A DNA stretch of 64,000 nucleotides from NCBI GenBank assembly GCA_947179485.1, contig OX359245.1:21811067-21875066 (forward strand), read 5' to 3'. This document shows positions 59,729 to 64,000 of the stretch, one piece after another. This DNA is from Allacma fusca. Its lineage: Eukaryota > Arthropoda > Collembola > Symphypleona > Sminthuridae. Position 1 is the first letter of the stretch. Each line of letters begins with the position of its first letter. The translations under genes were made by a program, and so were the position numbers. The notes under the pieces are model-generated. The model saw only the letters and a list, made by a program, of their open reading frames with translations, made no database searches and was not told where the DNA came from.

Positions 59729-60102
59729 CTAGCACTGCACAGCCAGCTATCGCTGGCTTCGAAAGTCTTCATAGTTTGTTGGTTCAGTCACATATAACGT
59801 GATTCACAAATAACTGACTGTGCAATAAATATATCCGGATAATGAGATGCATAAACAGCAATCTGCTTCGCCAATGGAAAATACAAAAACGGCAAGTGTA
59901 AGTACATGAATATTACATTCCGTATATAAGGCGCGTAGTTAGCCTTTAAGGTAATTGCTACTCGAGTTTTTAGCCTTACAGAGGGAGAGCGAAGATTTGA
60001 CTTCATCGTCAAATTTTGCTATCAGATAGCAGATCAAGCCACCGCCTGCGCCAGTGGTTAACCCCCATTTCCCAATAGCACCGACGCAGTCTAGTGACTT
60101 GA
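59729..60102 (-). mobile_element. non-autonomous Helitron, family H2, complete 374-bp copy
   Basis: On the minus strand: A|TCAAGTCACTAGACTGCG ... GCCAGCGATAGCTGGC TGTGCAGTGCTAG|T. The A and T on either side fit Helitron insertion between A and T. It matches 1-477 throughout. Confidence 0.85.
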
Positions 60103-60589
60103 TCCACCAGTATTAAAATTCTATTGTCGAAACAAACAAAACCAAATCGATTTTTTTAAAATAATGACATTTGCTTCTGAAATACATTTTCGTATGATTA
60201 TAATCTAACATTACAGAACTTCTTTAAATACACAATTTGCCATATTTACTCACGAACCAATAAAGCGGGTTTAGGAGAGGGAGAGTGAAAATTTAAACAT
60301 GTCATCTCACCGTCAAATTCTAGTATGAAGAAAGCCAGTAAGGATTTTTTTACTCCAATTTGTTTTTATACTAATTAAAAATCCAACAAATTATAAAATG
60401 TCAAATTAAAAACTTAATTACTGATACTTGCGTATATACCTTCAACTTTTCCCATCGTTTCACCTTGTTCGGCAGTATCAGTTACAACGACCTTGATATT
60501 TTCTTTAGACTTACCCCTCGAAACAGTAACCTGAAGTTGCCCTCCTCTCAACTTCATCTTCGAATTATAGTATTTAGATGTTAAGTTAT

Positions 60590-60765
60590 TATTATATATG
60601 TTAAGAATAGCGCTTTAAATAAATGGACAGGTAGTGCTCGTTAATAATAAGGAGTGCTTGGCATGCCACCTTTTGGGCGTTGTGTGAGGCCGTTGAACTA
60701 TGAAAGTGCGAAACTTTAAATAAACGGACAGAAAGTGCTCTTTAATAATAAAGGATAAAGGATAA
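60590..60765 (-). mobile_element. Helitron family H1 body fragment
   Basis: AGCGCTTTAAATAAATGGAC..TAATAATAAGGAGTGCTTGG..AACGGACAGAAAGTGCTC matches 20395-20530. No hairpin end present. Confidence 0.6.
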
Positions 60766-60830
60766 GGGTGTACATACTCAAAAAAATGTTTCACTTTGGG
60801 AATGGCTGTATTGAAAAAAAAACAGACCCA
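60766..60830. mobile_element. terminal fragment of the GGGTCTG element, reversed
   Basis: TGTACATACTCA..AATGGCTGTATTG..AAAAACAGACCC corresponds, reversed, to the first 60 bp of the element at 42325. It is followed by ACCCGGGTA words that also occur, inverted, at 40735-40830. Confidence 0.7.
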
Positions 60831-61229
60831 GCAACCAACTGGTATGGGTATTACTCGGGTAAACGGGTATGGGGACTACCCGGGTACCTATTTAGTGCAC
60901 TCGAACAATTTAGGGTACTACATGGGTAATGGGTACACATCGGTCAGCTAAAATTTCGGGTACGGTTACGGGTGTTACTGAAAAAGTCTGTCTAACTAGT
61001 TACTGAAAAGAAACCACAGAATTACTGAGCAATATCTCCAAATAACTATGGAATTCTGAATCCAATTTATAATGGAATCAGAATTACAAATATGGACACG
61101 AATATAATACTCGAAGCATGTTGGTGTGTGTCATTAGATTTTTGACTTGAATTTAATTTCCCTTTCGGACTTCATAAATATCAGTCTTTTAGAACTTGGG
61201 GATCAGTGTTTTTCGTTGATTTTATGTAG

Positions 61230-61598
61230 GTCGTAAAAAACCTCCAAAACCACCCCAACGTCATTCAGCGGGTAACTTGGAAGTGGGCTTGCAAAGACTC
61301 AGATCTCAGGACAGTACTGATAGCTGTGGCTCGGGATTCCGCTCAAGAAGCAAGACTATGAGTGATGCTAATAAGGAGGAAGGTGCTAAGATGGAAGGGG
61401 AGGAGGGCGAAGTGCGTAAAACCATTAAGAGCACTACTATGCCGAGGATGAAAGGGTCACTGGGTCAAACACCGAATCATCTCACCCTTAGCACCACTTC
61501 CACTCTGTCCGTCGGCAGCACAGGGTCTGCTGCAAAACTGATTCAATCATCAGCAACGCCTGCACGCTACACTGTCGCAGCTGCTCCACCGGAGCCAA
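61230..61598 (+). CDS. sif: sif/TIAM-like Rac GEF, exon o (Ser/Thr-rich C-terminal region)
   Basis: Acceptor TTATGTAG|GT completes a Gly codon, giving [20 protein letters not shown], then a low-complexity Ser/Thr/Glu-rich tail ([20 protein letters not shown] and later [20 protein letters not shown]). The QRHSAGN motif is conserved after the PH domain of insect SIF. The proline-rich KKPPKPPQR could bind an SH3 domain (inference). The donor is read as CCA A|gtaatt at 61599; no further exon is recognisable before 64000, so the protein continues beyond the window. Confidence 0.88.
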
Positions 61599-62321
61599 GT
61601 AATTTAGCGCCACATGTATTTTTTTTAACTATTTAACGGGTTTCCTAATCCTACTGTTCGCGGATGTTTCACAAGGACGCAGGGTTGAAAATTGAAATCG
61701 GAATCGAAAAAGACTCCGAAAATTTAAAGTATTAGAATCAGAATCGGAATTTAAAATAATGTAAAATTAGGTATTGGAATTATAATCAGAATTGGAAAGT
61801 AAGTATCGGTATTGGTATTAGAATTTAATGATATTCCGATGAATTCCGATTCCGTTTCTGACACTGCATTATACAGCCATAAAGAGCCCTTTACGATCTT
61901 TTACATAGAACCTTTACCTTCTATCCTTGACACTTGTACATGGTTTTTTTGCACAAATAATTCTTTATCGTAGTAATAAAAATGAAAAGAAAGGCAGAAT
62001 CATTTGTTCATGATTACTACGACTACAATAGAAATTTAGAATTACAAAAAAAATTAAATGTATGTTCGAACGTATTCTGTGGAACAACTATGGACCGCAC
62101 AAGGGTCAAATGAATTAATTTGTTCAATTGGTTGAATGATTCAGAGTTTTCGGAAATTCTCCAGCAAGTAACATTTGTAATCTTGAGCATTCCAGTAACT
62201 TAGGTTATACCCAACACGGACAGGACGAAATCTGTGCTGACTTGCATATGTTTGACACAGAAATGTTGTGGGTTCGTACGTACACTGACATAAGTGGGAG
62301 GTGGCTTGCACAAGTTCTCAC
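61599..62321. other. region after the last recognised exon
   Basis: 61680-61860 is rich in GGAATCGGAATT words, also found at 63530-63690; probably remnants of one hAT-like family, but no target duplication was found. Otherwise nothing recognised. Confidence 0.5.
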
Positions 62322-62329
62322 ATAGATAT

Positions 62330-63145
62330 TAGGCATTAGCATATTGGTCATTTTTTAAATATCGTTAATATCGTTATCGTTCATCCTAAAAATGACGATA
62401 ACGATATCGAAGGACGATATAACGATATTTTTTTCAATTTGAAACGCATCGGTCAATAATATAAATTGCAAAAATAATCGACCAACACTACTGAGGTATT
62501 GACTATTAATTAAATACTCACCTTATTACTACTGTTCATAACAAAAATTGCCACAAAAATGCATTGTTCGGAAAATTATCAAAGAACTTTTCTTTTGACT
62601 TATCCCAATCGGAACACCGAGACTACAGTTGGTATTAATTGAATGAGAACTGGTACTGACAATGAGGATATACGTAAGGCAAACCAAGTATATTTTAACC
62701 CCACTGACAGCATAATTGGTATTAATTTTTCTGAAACTGGTGAGAACAATAAGGAATCACGCAGGTTCCACCAAGTATGTTTTGGTTCCAGCAGAAACAA
62801 ACTTGGTATTAATTACATAAAAACTGGTTCTAACAATGAGCAAATCCCGTAAGTTACACCTGTGTTTTGACGTATGTTTTTACATACGTATGTTTTGAGG
62901 AAACCAGAAATATACATGGTATTATTATGAGCTGAATGACATGATGTTTTCAATTAGTTAATACACATTAAAATGTTGGGGGTGAATCATTATTTGGGGA
63001 ATTGAACCACGTTACGGTTATTACGATATGAAAACTGACCGATATATCGTTCAAAGTTTACGAGAATTATCGTTCATTTATCGTTTCGAAAAATGTACGA
63101 TATGGACGATAATATCGTATGGCTATATCGGAATGCCAATGCCTA
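62330..63145. mobile_element. hAT-like element, word 'aacgatatcg'
   Basis: Ends TAGGCATTAGCATATTGG and CGGAATGCCAATGCCTA, perfect 8-bp duplication ATAGATAT (62322-62329, 63146-63153). CGTTATCG/CGATAACGATATCG words at both flanks. The middle has a loose GGTATTAATT..AACTGG repeat giving spurious ORFs. Confidence 0.9.
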
Positions 63146-63153
63146 ATAGATAT

Positions 63154-64000
63154 GTGAGCTTTGTGTCAGCACAAGTCGGGACATATGCAAGTTACTAAAT
63201 GTTGTGCGGGAAAAACTTGACAAAGTAATTATGTATATTATGAGCTGGAACCTTCATTCAAACTACAGGTCCGCTAAAAATAACGATTTGTTTTTTCCCA
63301 CATATTTCTTCTTCATTTCATTGGCTGCACTATTTATATGTCAATGCTGTGCATTTATGTTTGCATATGCATGTCACCACATTTATGTCAACACAGAAGT
63401 TGCTGTCCGTGTTGGGTATTACTGTGGGAAGACTTTTCTCTGTATGCACAACATGTTTGTTCGAGTAAACAAACAGTTTAAATGACGTGGTCGGATGACT
63501 TAAATAACAATAAATTATAGGTTACGTGTACAGCATCGGAATTGGAATCGGAATTATTTAAAAGTATTTGAATTAATTGGTATCGGAATTCAAAATTACT
63601 TATTTGGATACATCGCAATCGGAATCTAAATCGAAGTTAAATTTAAACAGGCATTGTAAATTGGAATTGGAATTTTTTTCCCGATATTTCATCCCTGCAG
63701 GACGTAAAGATTTTTATGGTTGCTCGCAGACTTGGAAAACCTAAAAATACAGTTTTCGTTTTTAGGAATTTGTTTTCGGTTTTTCAAAATACGGGTTTTG
63801 GTTAAAACGGTTTTTGCTCAAAATAAATTCGGTTAAACGGTTAATAACGGTATTCACAGCTTACTCACAATCAGCTTCAGCGACATTCGGATGTATTATA
63901 TTTTCCCTATAATTTTGTAATGCATAACACAGACTAAGAAAAATCATGCAAAACCATTTTCCCCTTTCTATTCAAAATTCATTTGTCCGGAGTAACCAAA
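63154..64000. other. end of window
   Basis: GGAATCGGAATT words at 63535-63680 and GGTTTTCGGTTTT words at 63755-63850 suggest two further transposon flanks. The ORF at 63204-63485 has no recognisable domain. No exon seen. Confidence 0.45.

Noticed and set aside
62600-62852. Repetitive Thr/Asn/Gly-rich ORF
   Set aside because: A loose tandem repeat within a hAT element; both strands open.
61663-63690. Complete hAT elements around the GGAATCGGAATT clusters
   Set aside because: The CAG/CTG-like ends have flanking octamers that do not match.

Overview
This is a stretch of animal nuclear DNA, AT-rich and intron-rich, most likely from an arthropod. It carries one recognisable gene on the + strand: 15 exons of a still life (sif)/TIAM-family Rac guanine-nucleotide exchange factor. 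The joined exons run from about 8.7 kb to 61.6 kb, give about 3,583 nt (about 1,194 codons) in one phase-consistent frame, and resemble insect SIF more than vertebrate TIAM1/2. Every intron uses GT..AG. The 5' part of the gene lies upstream of the window or is unrecognised, and the 3' end lies beyond it.

Gene layout: N-terminal PH domain (exons at 8.7, 13.2, 15.8 kb), CC-Ex module (21.2, 22.4 kb), Ras-binding domain (29.4, 30.6 kb), PDZ (30.6, 31.0 kb), linker (31.9 kb), catalytic DH domain (34.5, 41.1, 48.4, 54.7 kb), C-terminal PH domain (54.7, 56.1 kb) and a Ser/Thr-rich C-terminal region (61.2 kb). A 200-N assembly gap (31411-31610) lies in the intron after the PDZ exon.

The rest is intron packed with DNA transposons. 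I resolved about 25 hAT-like elements, 18 of them with perfect 8-bp target-site duplications (TSDs). Almost all are non-autonomous, often nested two or three deep. There are also at least two families of non-autonomous Helitrons with a 3' hairpin and CTAG/T end, three pogo/Tigger-like elements with TA duplications, PIF/Harbinger-type elements, and several tandem arrays. Two decayed hAT transposase C-termini (46969-47118 and 44030-44120) and one decayed Harbinger transposase (about 15216-15560) tie the families to their superfamilies.

The most striking pattern is that nearly every hAT family carries its own short 'word' (for example TTCAAG, GGTCTG, GAAGGCT, GGGCATTTT, CAGTCC, GGTACA). Each word is repeated many times just inside both termini, in inverted orientation at the two ends. 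A second striking structure is a run of three complete hAT elements (25717-29293) separated and flanked by four copies of the same 8-bp site GTGTACAT.

No tRNA, rRNA, CRISPR array or second protein-coding gene could be supported. No database search was possible; all family names rest on recognised motifs.
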